From assembly GCA_001775255.1 (NCBI GenBank), contig MFCJ01000064.1, positions 1-14,929 of the forward strand: a stretch of DNA of 14,929 nt. Direction: 5' to 3'. Positions 1-7,763 of the stretch are shown piece by piece; the first letter of the stretch is position 1, and every line of letters begins with the position of its first letter. Source of the DNA: Candidatus Dadabacteria bacterium RIFCSPHIGHO2_12_FULL_53_21 (lineage in GTDB: Bacteria; Desulfobacterota_D; UBA1144; Nemesobacterales; UBA2774). A model generated the notes under the pieces. It was not told the DNA's origin and searched no databases. It saw nothing but the letters and a program-made list of their open reading frames with translations. The position numbers were made by a program, and so were the translations under genes.

Positions 1-61
1 TAGACCTTGAAAGCGCCGGGAGCGGGACCGGGCGGCTATTTTATCCGCGCATGACATATTT

Positions 62-1630
62 TTATAAATCATTTCCGGAATAAGACAAATTGAAACTTTT
101 ATTAATGAGGGGGAAATCGGGCACCACATTCCCCTTCCCTGCGTAACCCAATACTGTCCAATTTATAAACGAAGGATCGCGCACATCTACCCTGCTTACC
201 TCTCCTGCCGCGTCCGTGGCAACAAAATAAACGATATCGCCCCGCCATCCTTCCGCCACCCCTACGCCGCAGCTGTTACTCCTCAATACCGTTTCATCAC
301 CGGATATTAATTCATCGTTCAAAGGAATACTCCGGAGTGCCTGCTCTATAATATTCATGGAAGAATGCACTTCTTTGACGCGGACTGACCACCTTGCCCG
401 TACATCCCCTTCTTCTTCCAGGGCGATCTCGAATTTTAATTTGTCGTATGCCGCATACGGATATTCTACCCGCGCGTCGTGTGCGATCCCTATTGCCCTG
501 CCCGTTACTCCGATGACCCCATGGTCCAGGGCTATCTGACGATCGAGCTTGCCCGTGCCGGAAAGGCGGTTCGAGAGGGAAAAGCTGCTTTCCGCAATCT
601 CAATCACATCGTTAAAATCCCGGTGTACATTTTTTAGATCGCTTAATAGTCCCCCGCTCATCTCGCTTGTGATATCCCGCGCTACCCCGCCGACCGTATT
701 TATGCCTCGCAGGAAGCGGTTTCCGGCAAGACGCTCACAGCATTGCATTATGATTTCGCGGAGGCGCGCTCCGTTGCTGCCGCCGAAATTATAACCTGCG
801 TCCAGCATAATCAGACCGATGTCGTTCAGGTGGTTCGCAAGCCTCTCCAGCTCGGAAAATACGACTCTCACATACTTCGCCCTCTCCGGAATTCCGATGC
901 CGGACAGGTTTTCCACGGCCTGACAAAATGCCAGCGAATGAGTGAACGAGGTGTCTCCCGAAACCCTTTCGGATAATCTGATCTTGTCCGCCATCGGCAG
1001 AACCTCGAAGAGTTTTTCCGTGCCTTTGTGTTTATATCCCAGCTTCGGCTCAAGCGATACTATTTCTTCTCCGATGACGCTGAACCGGAAATGCCCCGGT
1101 TCGATTATGCCGGCGTGAACCGGTCCCACGGGGATTTCATAAATTCCCTTTCCCTCGACCTTCCGGAATTCATACGATCCGTGCGCCTCCGGCGGCCGGT
1201 CCCGCCAGTCGAAATCTTTTCTCAGCGGGAATACCGTATCAGGCCAATTTTCGTGAAGAATGATCGGTCGAGGATGGGGGTGCTTTGTCGGCTTTAAACC
1301 GAAAAAGGTCTCGATCTTCCTTTCGTAACCGGAAGCCTCGTGAATAGCTTTGGTGATTGAAGGAAATTTATTCTGGTCTGTCAGGGTTATGTAGGGGGCG
1401 AGAAAAACATTCTCCTTAGGCACGCCAAACACATAGTAGATCTTGAAACCTCCGCCTTCGCTCCGTTCGTCCGCAGCGGTTATCGTTTTGAGCTGTAACG
1501 TGTGAGCAAAATAGAGCTGGTTGGCGATCTCCGGTATTTCATCAATAGGAACGTTATAGGCAGCGACATTGCCCTCTATTCTTATCTTAAATTTATCGGG
1601 AATATATTTTTCTGTTATTTCTCGTTTCAT
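62..1630 (-). CDS. hyfG: Ehr/Hyf-type hydrogenase-like large subunit (NuoC-NuoD fusion) lacking NiFe ligands
   Basis: A 522-aa protein with an N-terminal NuoC-like domain (about 1-165) and a NuoD/hydrogenase-large-subunit-like domain (about 166-522), as in HycE/HyfG. The stretch at 168-183, with H172 and H180 (GPVHAGIIEPGHFRF), is typical of group 4 large subunits. In true hydrogenases the L1 motif is RxCGxCxxxH; here it reads R222-V-S-G-D-T-S-F-T-H231, so both cysteines are Ser/Thr. The L2 motif DPCxxC reads D485-P-S-F-I-N490, so both cysteines are gone. It therefore cannot bind a NiFe centre in the known way, which matches the Ehr (energy-converting-hydrogenase-related) family. The complex I quinone tyrosine position (Thermus Nqo4 Tyr87) aligns with G225. 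It is the last gene of the operon and starts 4 nt after the HyfF-like stop. Membership of the superfamily is certain; substrate is unknown. In Ehr nomenclature this is EhrL. Confidence 0.93.
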   Translation of the reverse strand: MKREITEKYIPDKFKIRIEGNVAAYNVPIDEIPEIANQLYFAHTLQLKTITAADERSEGGGFKIYYVFGVPKENVFLAPYITLTDQNKFPSITKAIHEASGYERKIETFFGLKPTKHPHPRPIILHENWPDTVFPLRKDFDWRDRPPEAHGSYEFRKVEGKGIYEIPVGPVHAGIIEPGHFRFSVIGEEIVSLEPKLGYKHKGTEKLFEVLPMADKIRLSERVSGDTSFTHSLAFCQAVENLSGIGIPERAKYVRVVFSELERLANHLNDIGLIMLDAGYNFGGSNGARLREIIMQCCERLAGNRFLRGINTVGGVARDITSEMSGGLLSDLKNVHRDFNDVIEIAESSFSLSNRLSGTGKLDRQIALDHGVIGVTGRAIGIAHDARVEYPYAAYDKLKFEIALEEEGDVRARWSVRVKEVHSSMNIIEQALRSIPLNDELISGDETVLRSNSCGVGVAEGWRGDIVYFVATDAAGEVSRVDVRDPSFINWTVLGYAGKGNVVPDFPLINKSFNLSYSGNDL

Positions 1631-1634
1631 GGTA

Positions 1635-3080
1635 TTAGTAATTTATTGTCGCTGAATGTAACAACGACCGCATACTCGCCGGGATGAAAAAGCTGACAAT
1701 GATTAAAAGAGCGGCCAGAAGCATAATGGGAACAATTGTATCCAATCCGCTCTCGCCCTTTGCCATGGGGATATCGCTGTTTCCAAACGTGATCGAGACG
1801 ACGTGCCTCAAAAAACCGACAAATACCAGGGCCAGCACCGATAAGGTAATAATCACCGTTGTCGGATGCGTCTTAATGCCCGCCGACAATATTGAAAATT
1901 CGGTTACAAATGTCCCGAACGGAGGAACGCCGGTGATTGCCAAAAATCCAATGAAAAACAGGATGCCGGTCACAGGCAGGACCGTCAGAACGCCTTTCAC
2001 ATTTCTTATTTTTGTGGAACCGTATTTCACTAATATATTGCCCGCCGATAAAAATAGAACCGATTTTGTCAGCGCGTGGTAGATCATATGGAGCAGAGCC
2101 GCGAATGCCCCCGCGCCTCCGAACCCGAACCCTAAGGCGACAATCCCCATGTGCTCAATGCTGGAATACGCCAGCAACCGTTTATAGCTTTTTTGACTAA
2201 AGATGATAAAAGCCGCGACGGATATCGAGATAACGCCGAAAAATACGAGCAGCTCCCGGGAAAAATACGGGCCTATCGCGACATCAACGACAGATTTGAA
2301 CCGCAAAAGTGCGAGAAAAGCGACATTAAGCAATACGCCTGAAAGCAAGCTGCTGATCGGTGCCGGGGCTTTACTGTGGGCATCCGGCAGCCATGTATGC
2401 ATGGGAACCAAACCGACTTTTGTGCCGTATCCGATTAAAATAAAAATGAATGCCATCCTGGCTATAAATGGATCGAGCGCAGAAGCATGGGATAACATGT
2501 CATGCCAGCTGATCAATCCCGGAAAACCGGCATGTATGGACGGATAGAGGAAAAGAAAGGTGCCGAAAAATCCCAGCAATAGTCCGACCGAATTAATCAT
2601 CAAATATTTCCAGGCTGCTTCTATCGCCGACGGTTTGTTGTAGAAGCTGATAAGGAACGCTGTAGAGAGCGTGGTCGCTTCAATCGCAATCCAGGTCAAA
2701 ATGGGGCTCGTGGACATAACTGCAAAAAACATCGCCAGGAGAAATAAGTGCAACAGAATAAAATATTGCCGTACCCTGCTGAATCCTATGATTCTTTTCG
2801 CCACCTCAAGTTTTAGATAGCCGGTCGAGTACCACGACGCCATGGCGCCTACGACTGCGACCAGCATGATTATGACGGCCCCGAGTGCGTCGACGAAAAA
2901 ATAGCCGTTTAAACGATATAAGCCGCTATCCATAACCGAGGCGACCGTTACCAGTGTCGCTGTCAATTCCAGGAAAGAGGCGGAGACGGCGATAAAACTC
3001 AACACTCGCATATCTTTCTTCACAAAAAAAGATGCGACGGAGGCGATAAGCGGTATGATGATAATTAAAAATAAGGCCAA
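1635..3080 (-). CDS. hyfF: HyfF/NuoN-M-type membrane subunit of the Ehr complex
   Basis: A 481-aa polytopic membrane protein of the proton-conducting NuoL/M/N and Mrp-antiporter family, closest in type to HyfF. Conserved charged residues of the ion path are present: E134 in WIAIEAT, K221 in GYGTKVGLVPMHTWLPDAH, H310 in SSIEH, H331 and H335, and K339 in HALTKS. Almost the whole length is hydrophobic. The start codon is TTG at 3080; there is no in-frame ATG near it, but a good Shine-Dalgarno AGAGGA sits 8 nt upstream inside the last codons of the HyfE-like gene, which supports this start. The gene follows the HyfE-like stop by 4 nt and precedes the large subunit by 4 nt. By family it should form one antiporter-like channel of the membrane arm. 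Exact HyfD/HyfF assignment is by operon position and type. Confidence 0.9.
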   Translation of the reverse strand: MALFLIIIIPLIASVASFFVKKDMRVLSFIAVSASFLELTATLVTVASVMDSGLYRLNGYFFVDALGAVIIMLVAVVGAMASWYSTGYLKLEVAKRIIGFSRVRQYFILLHLFLLAMFFAVMSTSPILTWIAIEATTLSTAFLISFYNKPSAIEAAWKYLMINSVGLLLGFFGTFLFLYPSIHAGFPGLISWHDMLSHASALDPFIARMAFIFILIGYGTKVGLVPMHTWLPDAHSKAPAPISSLLSGVLLNVAFLALLRFKSVVDVAIGPYFSRELLVFFGVISISVAAFIIFSQKSYKRLLAYSSIEHMGIVALGFGFGGAGAFAALLHMIYHALTKSVLFLSAGNILVKYGSTKIRNVKGVLTVLPVTGILFFIGFLAITGVPPFGTFVTEFSILSAGIKTHPTTVIITLSVLALVFVGFLRHVVSITFGNSDIPMAKGESGLDTIVPIMLLAALLIIVSFFIPASMRSLLHSATINY

Positions 3081-3084
3081 TGAA

Positions 3085-3744
3085 TTATTCCTCTTTTAAA
3101 TGTTTCAGTACACTCACATTAAGCGAGCCGAAGTGCCGGTATATCATTGACGCAAAAACGGACGCGATCACGACCCAGATAAAAATATCGAACAGAATGC
3201 CCACTTGCAGCCCGGCAGTTGTCTCAAGCCCGGCCACGTACGCGAATGAAACGATGGCATTTTCCAATGACAAAATACCGACCATCTGAGACAGGGCCCC
3301 TTTGCGGTTAATAATTAAAAATATTGATATGAGCACCATCGCTATGGCGAGCGATAAGGCGTTTTCCTTATCCGGGGCGAGAATAGTTAATGGCCCGAAA
3401 AAATGCGAGTAGGAAAACGCGGTCAATAACGCCAGGACGATCAGTGTCATAGGAGTATTCAAATAAGTGCTGACGGAGAATTGCAGCCGGTGTTTTTTAA
3501 TGAGCCCGGAAAAGAAATACGGGACGATTATCACTTTGACCAAAAAAGTCGCCACAGCCGCTACCACAAGCAATAACGATGCCTCTTTGAGGGAGGAATA
3601 AAACAAGGCGATAGCAATGATCAAAGACTGTGCCGCATAAAGAAATATCACCCCCGAATTTTTCTTGGCGATGTGCATAAAAACGACCGATGCAAACAGC
3701 ATCGTCTCAAGAAAGAATAATATTTGCGGCGTAATAGGAATCAT
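3085..3744 (-). CDS. hyfE: HyfE-like (NuoK-containing) membrane subunit of the Ehr complex
   Basis: A 219-aa, highly hydrophobic protein. The segment QMVGILSLENAI (about 153-164), with E161, matches the conserved Glu-bearing helix of NuoK/HyfE/MnhC proteins. E173 lies one helix end further on and D186 in the next helix. In group 4 hydrogenases HyfE links the large antiporter subunits to the NuoH-like foot. It sits between the HyfC-like gene (4-nt gap) and the HyfF-like gene (4-nt gap), the standard Hyf/Ehr order. No clear Shine-Dalgarno is visible before the ATG, so translational coupling with the upstream gene is likely (inference). Similarity is mostly in hydrophobic pattern, NuoK motif and position, so the family call is good but the fine function is inferred. 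Confidence 0.85.
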   Translation of the reverse strand: MIPITPQILFFLETMLFASVVFMHIAKKNSGVIFLYAAQSLIIAIALFYSSLKEASLLLVVAAVATFLVKVIIVPYFFSGLIKKHRLQFSVSTYLNTPMTLIVLALLTAFSYSHFFGPLTILAPDKENALSLAIAMVLISIFLIINRKGALSQMVGILSLENAIVSFAYVAGLETTAGLQVGILFDIFIWVVIASVFASMIYRHFGSLNVSVLKHLKEE

Positions 3745-3748
3745 GGTT

Positions 3749-4675
3749 TTAGATAGTCAAACTCATAGCAATGATGCTTAAAATAAACGATGTGAATAAT
3801 AAATCCGGCAGTCTGAAAAAGCGGAATTTGACGATAGTAGACTCCAGGACAGCAACGAATACGCTAAACGCCAGAATTTTTGCAAAAAACAATATCAAGG
3901 CAAGCGGAACATCCCCGAGACGCTCCGATGACGACATCCCCCAGGGGAAGAAAAGATTTGCTCCCAATGCAAGGAAGATGAAGAACTTATTTGCCGCCGC
4001 CCATTCGATAAGCGCCAGTCTCTTTCCCGAATATTCCAAAACCATTGCTTCGTGAATCATGGTAAGTTCGAGGTGTGTAGCAGGATTATCGAAGGGGAAG
4101 CGCCCCGTTTCGGCAAGCATGGCGATTATAAACGCGGCAAGCGCGAGAATCATCGGGGCAAAAGCAAAAAACGAAAACGAAGCGACAGCACCCGAGATTG
4201 CAAAAAGATTCGTGGAATGAGCCGAGAACGCCGGGACGAGAATGGAAAACATCAAACCGCCCTCCGTTAAAGCGGCAACCGTCATTTCCCGGCTTGATCC
4301 GAACCCTCCGAAAGCGCTTCCCACATCCATGCCGGCCAGGGCGAGAAAGAAAGTTCCAAGAGCAATCAGATATATTACGACCAGCAGGTCGCCGAGGACA
4401 TTGATGGAAAATATTGTGGTAAAAAGCGGAATGCTCGCTCCTATAATCACGGTGGTTGAAAAAATAAGATAGGGAGCGCATTTGAAAATCCAGGAAGCGT
4501 CCTCGCTTATCACCTCATCCTTATGGAACAACTTCCACAAGTCTCTATACGGCTGAAATATGCCCGCGCCGACTCTGTTTTGGAATCTCGCTTTTATTTT
4601 TCTGACGACACCTATACACAGAGGCGACACGGCCGGCACGAGTGCTAATTGAATTGTCCAAATTATAATTGACAT
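3749..4675 (-). CDS. hyfC: HyfC/NuoH-like membrane anchor subunit of the Ehr complex
   Basis: A 308-aa membrane protein of the NuoH/HycD/HyfC family, which forms the foot where the hydrophilic arm docks. Family hallmarks are present: RVGAGIFQPYRDLWKLFHK in the first cytoplasmic loop, SSREMTVAALTEGG, and AETGRFPFDNPATHLELTMIHE with the acidic residues typical of the quinone/coupling loop. A longer ORF opens at 4711, but its first 12 codons overlap the end of the HyfB-like gene and do not look like the family. The ATG at 4675 gives the expected N-terminus (MSIIIWTIQLALVP) and a 7-nt gap to the upstream stop, so I chose it. No strong ribosome binding site is visible. The docking site is intact even though both cofactor-bearing subunits have lost ligands. 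Confidence 0.9.
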   Translation of the reverse strand: MSIIIWTIQLALVPAVSPLCIGVVRKIKARFQNRVGAGIFQPYRDLWKLFHKDEVISEDASWIFKCAPYLIFSTTVIIGASIPLFTTIFSINVLGDLLVVIYLIALGTFFLALAGMDVGSAFGGFGSSREMTVAALTEGGLMFSILVPAFSAHSTNLFAISGAVASFSFFAFAPMILALAAFIIAMLAETGRFPFDNPATHLELTMIHEAMVLEYSGKRLALIEWAAANKFFIFLALGANLFFPWGMSSSERLGDVPLALILFFAKILAFSVFVAVLESTIVKFRFFRLPDLLFTSFILSIIAMSLTI

Positions 4676-4682
4676 AGTATTT

Positions 4683-6728
4683 CTACATACCCGAAGCGAA
4701 CAGCAGGGCAATGAGTATCGCCAATATGTACAGTACGTACATATTGATATTGCCGCTCTGGATTCTTTTCATATACTCGGAAGCTTTGATGGTTAGCATA
4801 TGCACCGGCTGATAAAAATACCTGTTGTAAATATCCTGAATCCCAAGCTCAACCGTGCTTGATTTTTGAAAATAGCGCATATCCTCATCCCGATACTCGA
4901 TGCTCGTTTGCTTAGTCGGCTTGAGCGCCCCGCGGAAAATAGTAACGATAGAGTTGGAGAATCCCGTGGCTGTAATTTCCATTCTCGGGCCAAGAGTTGT
5001 TCCGCAGTCCCAGGTACGGCCGATTTTCGTTTTTCTGTTACGCGAGACGAGATACACGGCAAAAAACGTCAATGCCATAGTTACAATAAGACTTGCCAGG
5101 ATAAGCGGCATTGAAATTGAAGCGAAGCCGTTTCGCATTCCGACCGTTTGGATGGTTGAAAAAAATGCCGGTTCGGAAGAATTAAAGGCGCTCAAATCGC
5201 TCACAACGCCTGATACTGCATTTGTGATACTGCCTGCCGTAAATCCTATGACTAGAGTAAGAGCCGCGAGAACGGCCATGCCGACACGAAGCGCGAAACC
5301 TGACTCTCTCGCGTGCCGGACATTCTCGCTCCTTGGTCTCGCCAGAAATGTGACTCCGAACGCTTTCACGAAACACATTGCAGCAAGCCCTCCTGTAAAC
5401 GCAAGCGATCCCGCCGCCAAAATAAATACCCAGCGCACAGGGACATTCGATGCCATGATCCCGCTAAAAAGAGACTGAAACGTCATCCACTCGCTGAAAA
5501 AACCGTTCAAAGGAGGCAGTGCCGATATCGCCATCGAGCCGGCAAGAAAGAAAAGCGCAGTTTGCGGCATATATTTTATTAAGCCGCCGTATTCTTCCAT
5601 ATTTCTGGTATGGGTTTGGGAAATAACGGAACCGGCTCCCAGGAATAATAATGCTTTGAATATCGCATGATTGAGAGTATGAAAAAGTGCCGCTACCAGG
5701 CTAAGGACGGCCAGCGGCTTCATATCCAGCGACCAAAACACAAGCGAACTGCCGAGTCCCAACAAAATGATCCCGATATTCTCGATGCTGTGGTAAGCCA
5801 GGAGTCTTTTGATATCGTGTTCGGTGAGGGCATATAAAACCCCAAACAGCGATGATATAGCGCCCAGTATTAAAATAACGACTCCCCACCAGAGCGGCGC
5901 GTCCGGCAGCATATCCATGAACATCCGGATAAACATATAGATGCCGGTCTTGATCATCACACCGGACATCAGGGCGGAAACATGAGACGGTGCTGCGGGG
6001 TGAGCGTTCGGCAGCCAGATATGAAAAGGGATAATACCCGCTTTGGTTCCAAACCCTATAAGCGCCAGAATGAAAACCGTATCGGCTATGAGCGGTGAAC
6101 TATTTCCGATAGTTTCTTTTATTACGCCAAAGTCTAAAGACCCGGTAGAACGGTACAAGAGTAAAAAAGCCAGCGTTATAAACGCCGTCCCGACGTGGGT
6201 CATAATGAAATAAAGCGATCCCGCCTGCACATTTTCTTTTTCCTTGTTTTCATAAATAACCAGGAAATACGACGCAAGAGACATTATTTCCCACACGATG
6301 AGAAAGAAAAGGGCATTGTGCGCGCTGACCACCATAACCATTCCGGCCAGGAAAATATTATAAAAAAAGCCGAGCGCGCCGATGTTATATTTTTTGTAAT
6401 AATGCTTTACATATCCCAATGCATAGATTGAAGCGAGTAAAGCGATAAGCGAAATAAGGAAGATGAAAAATGCGGATAATTTATCTACGCTGAAAGATAA
6501 CGACAAAAGAGGCAGAGTGGAGTCGATGTTAAAAGAAAATGTGGAACCGATAATCAGCACTGACAGAGAAAACAATAATCCAACGCAGGATCCGAGAATC
6601 GCAAATGAATTCCCCCACCAGTTTGCCAAGCGGTCATTTTTGCTCAAGACCAAAGCCCCGACCGCCCCTGCTATCCATAAGAGGAGTGACAGAAAAAATA
6701 TATTTGATGAGATAAGCGTGTTAAACAT
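4683..6728 (-). CDS. hyfB: HyfB-like large antiporter subunit (NuoL/M/N family) of the Ehr complex
   Basis: A 681-aa polytopic membrane protein, the usual length for HyfB/HycC. Ion-path residues of the NuoL/M/N fold are kept: E147 in LIVWEIMSLASYF, K229 in GFGTKAGIIPFHIWLPNAH, K260 in SGVMIK, H313 in LAYHSIEN, and H350, H354 and K358 in the LFHTLNHAIFKALLF region. The C-terminal part carries the HyfB-type GRTWDCGTTLGPRMEITATGF segment and ends with a final helix. The start ATG at 6728 lies 2 nt after the small-subunit stop, with no clear Shine-Dalgarno, so translation is probably coupled. It is the second gene of the operon. By family it is the distal ion-translocating module of the membrane arm. 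Confidence 0.92.
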   Translation of the reverse strand: MFNTLISSNIFFLSLLLWIAGAVGALVLSKNDRLANWWGNSFAILGSCVGLLFSLSVLIIGSTFSFNIDSTLPLLSLSFSVDKLSAFFIFLISLIALLASIYALGYVKHYYKKYNIGALGFFYNIFLAGMVMVVSAHNALFFLIVWEIMSLASYFLVIYENKEKENVQAGSLYFIMTHVGTAFITLAFLLLYRSTGSLDFGVIKETIGNSSPLIADTVFILALIGFGTKAGIIPFHIWLPNAHPAAPSHVSALMSGVMIKTGIYMFIRMFMDMLPDAPLWWGVVILILGAISSLFGVLYALTEHDIKRLLAYHSIENIGIILLGLGSSLVFWSLDMKPLAVLSLVAALFHTLNHAIFKALLFLGAGSVISQTHTRNMEEYGGLIKYMPQTALFFLAGSMAISALPPLNGFFSEWMTFQSLFSGIMASNVPVRWVFILAAGSLAFTGGLAAMCFVKAFGVTFLARPRSENVRHARESGFALRVGMAVLAALTLVIGFTAGSITNAVSGVVSDLSAFNSSEPAFFSTIQTVGMRNGFASISMPLILASLIVTMALTFFAVYLVSRNRKTKIGRTWDCGTTLGPRMEITATGFSNSIVTIFRGALKPTKQTSIEYRDEDMRYFQKSSTVELGIQDIYNRYFYQPVHMLTIKASEYMKRIQSGNINMYVLYILAILIALLFASGM

Positions 6729-6730
6729 AT

Positions 6731-7270
6731 TTATTGAGCGGCCTTAGAGCGAGAATCAAGCATTTCAAGGATTTGCAGCAAGCCGCAAAGTATTATTCTT
6801 GGAGACGGCGGGTCTCCGGGAATTTGGTAATCCACGGGAATGACATTGTGCACTCCGTCTAAAACTCCGTAAGAACCCTTAAAAATGCCTCCGTCTATCG
6901 CGTCATCACCGACTGCCACGACAATTTTCGGGTCAGGAACGGCTTCGTATGTCCTTACCAGCGCTTCTTTCATGTTTCTGGTAACGGGGCCCGTAACCAT
7001 CAGCATGTCCGCATGCCTTGGGGAAGCCACAAAATGAATCCCGAATCTTTCGATGTCATAATAAGCGTTGCCAAGCGCGGTAAGCTCCTGCTCGCATGCG
7101 TTGGTCGATCCGGCATCGACGGCCCGGATGGCGAGCGAGCCGCGAAATGACCGCTGTAGCCTGGCTTCCAGTTTTTTCCCGACGATGTCAATGCCGGTGT
7201 CGCACCCCAACGATTGAACGTCTATGACCGTCTTCGGAGTCGAAATAATTTTGTAATAAAGTCTGAACAT
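6731..7270 (-). CDS. hyfI: Ehr/HyfI-like small subunit (NuoB fold) with three of four Fe-S cysteines replaced
   Basis: A 179-aa NuoB/HycG/HyfI-type protein that normally holds the cluster nearest the active site. The fold signature is clear: YYDIERFGIHFVASPRHAD (70-88), TGPVTRN, and VIPVDYQIPGDPPSP (143-157). The four ligand positions are expected as GSCNxC, GDC and PGCPP. Here they read GST56-NA-C59, GD-D123 and PG-D153, so only C59 survives. I checked the codons on the reverse strand (acc, tgc, gac, gac) and each change is clear. Other cysteines (C23, C162) are not at ligand positions. A weak Shine-Dalgarno (AGGA) precedes the ATG. It is the first gene of the operon, directly after a decayed regulator gene. 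In Ehr nomenclature this is EhrS. The family is sure; whether any cluster binds is doubtful. Confidence 0.9.
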   Translation of the reverse strand: MFRLYYKIISTPKTVIDVQSLGCDTGIDIVGKKLEARLQRSFRGSLAIRAVDAGSTNACEQELTALGNAYYDIERFGIHFVASPRHADMLMVTGPVTRNMKEALVRTYEAVPDPKIVVAVGDDAIDGGIFKGSYGVLDGVHNVIPVDYQIPGDPPSPRIILCGLLQILEMLDSRSKAAQ

Positions 7271-7274
7271 ATTC

Positions 7275-7600
7275 CTAATTGATTAAATCATAAACGCCGT
7301 CGTCAAAACGCCTTCGCGATTTGGGAGGGTTTCAATAATTGGATTCGTGTTTGCGCCGTATTCCACGGTAACGGCATCATTTAGCGGCAGATCCGCCCGT
7401 TTGGACAGCCGATCTTGCGAAATGCCGCTATATCGACGGGTTTTCTTCAAGCTTTTAGCTATTTTTGAGTTTGGATTATTGCGTGACAGAGTTTTCGGTA
7501 GGTTATACCGTACTGGCGGAGTAAATGCTTTTGTAAGAACGTTCATGGGTTTTAACGCGTGGTTTCCTGATGATTGTTCAGCAAAAAAGGCGGTTGTCAA
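7275..7600 (-). pseudogene. Frameshifted remnant of an XRE-family HTH regulator
   Basis: The frame starting at 7462 reads IAKSLKKTRRYSGISQDRLS, then KRADLPLNDAVTVEYG, then ANTNPIIETL. This has exact XRE-helix-turn-helix spacing: 24 residues from the G of GISQ to the G of EYG, then the NPxxETL box. The open frame then becomes nonsense and stops at 7283. Shifting frame after the Leu codon at 7325-7327 recovers QIAKAF (7323-7306). Shifting again past one extra T at 7305 recovers DDGVYDLIN and a TAG at 7275-7277. The sum is a normal XRE C-terminus (ETLxQIAKAFDDGVYDLIN). Two small indels in the family's most regular part show a dead gene. The part upstream of about 7462 is open to 7600 but I recognise nothing in it, so the true start is unknown. 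Its tail overlaps the ribosome binding region of the Ehr small subunit, so it may once have been the operon's first gene. Confidence 0.6.
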
Positions 7601-7634
7601 GAAAATCGCTCCTGAGGGGGGTATAAGGCGCGGT

Positions 7635-7680
7635 CTCGTTTAAACCCGCAGGCGGGGGTTTAAGGAGGAGCCGCCGTCGT
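7635..7680. repeat. Partial copy of the tmRNA pseudoknot segment
   Basis: Bases 7635-7657 match bases 8804-8826 inside ssrA at 22 of 23 positions (CTCGTTTAAACCCGC, one mismatch, GGCGGGG), in the same orientation. Weaker similarity continues to about 7680 (TAAGGAG, GCCG). The segment is a strong stem-loop: TTAAACCC pairs with GGGTTTAA. In ssrA the same stem belongs to a predicted pseudoknot. No other tmRNA parts (acceptor, tag, T arm) are seen beside this copy. Confidence 0.6.
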
Positions 7681-7734
7681 CTCCCCGGGACACACAGCCT
7701 GGACTCAAAAATAAACTTAGGTATTGACATAAGT

Positions 7735-7763
7735 TTGACATGAGTTTGCAGCTACTGTATAGT
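7735..7763 (+). promoter_or_regulatory. arsR sigma-70 promoter
   Basis: A perfect -35 TTGACA (7735-7740), a 17-bp spacer and a -10 TATAGT (7758-7763). A second TTGACA lies at 7724-7729. The expected transcription start falls at or next to the ATG at 7771, so the mRNA is probably leaderless; no Shine-Dalgarno precedes the ATG. Confidence 0.75.

Noticed and set aside
1..57. A minus-strand ATG at 57 opening a frame that runs off the window start
   Set aside because: Only 19 codons are visible, with no Shine-Dalgarno and an Arg/Ser-rich product. It could be the next operon gene but cannot be supported.
62..7270. The operon as respiratory complex I (nuo) or an active formate hydrogenlyase
   Set aside because: Gene set and order are Hyf/Ehr-like, with no NuoE/F/G, NuoI or NuoJ. 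The NiFe ligands are absent, so an active hydrogenase is not supported.
7572..7600. A promoter for the XRE/Ehr operon with TTGACA at 7600-7595
   Set aside because: The -35 is perfect, but the hexamer at 17-bp spacing is ACAATC, and no other good -10 is in range.
7347..7643. A 98-codon plus-strand frame over the XRE remnant
   Set aside because: It is the complement of the recognisable XRE frame and has no ribosome site or family features.
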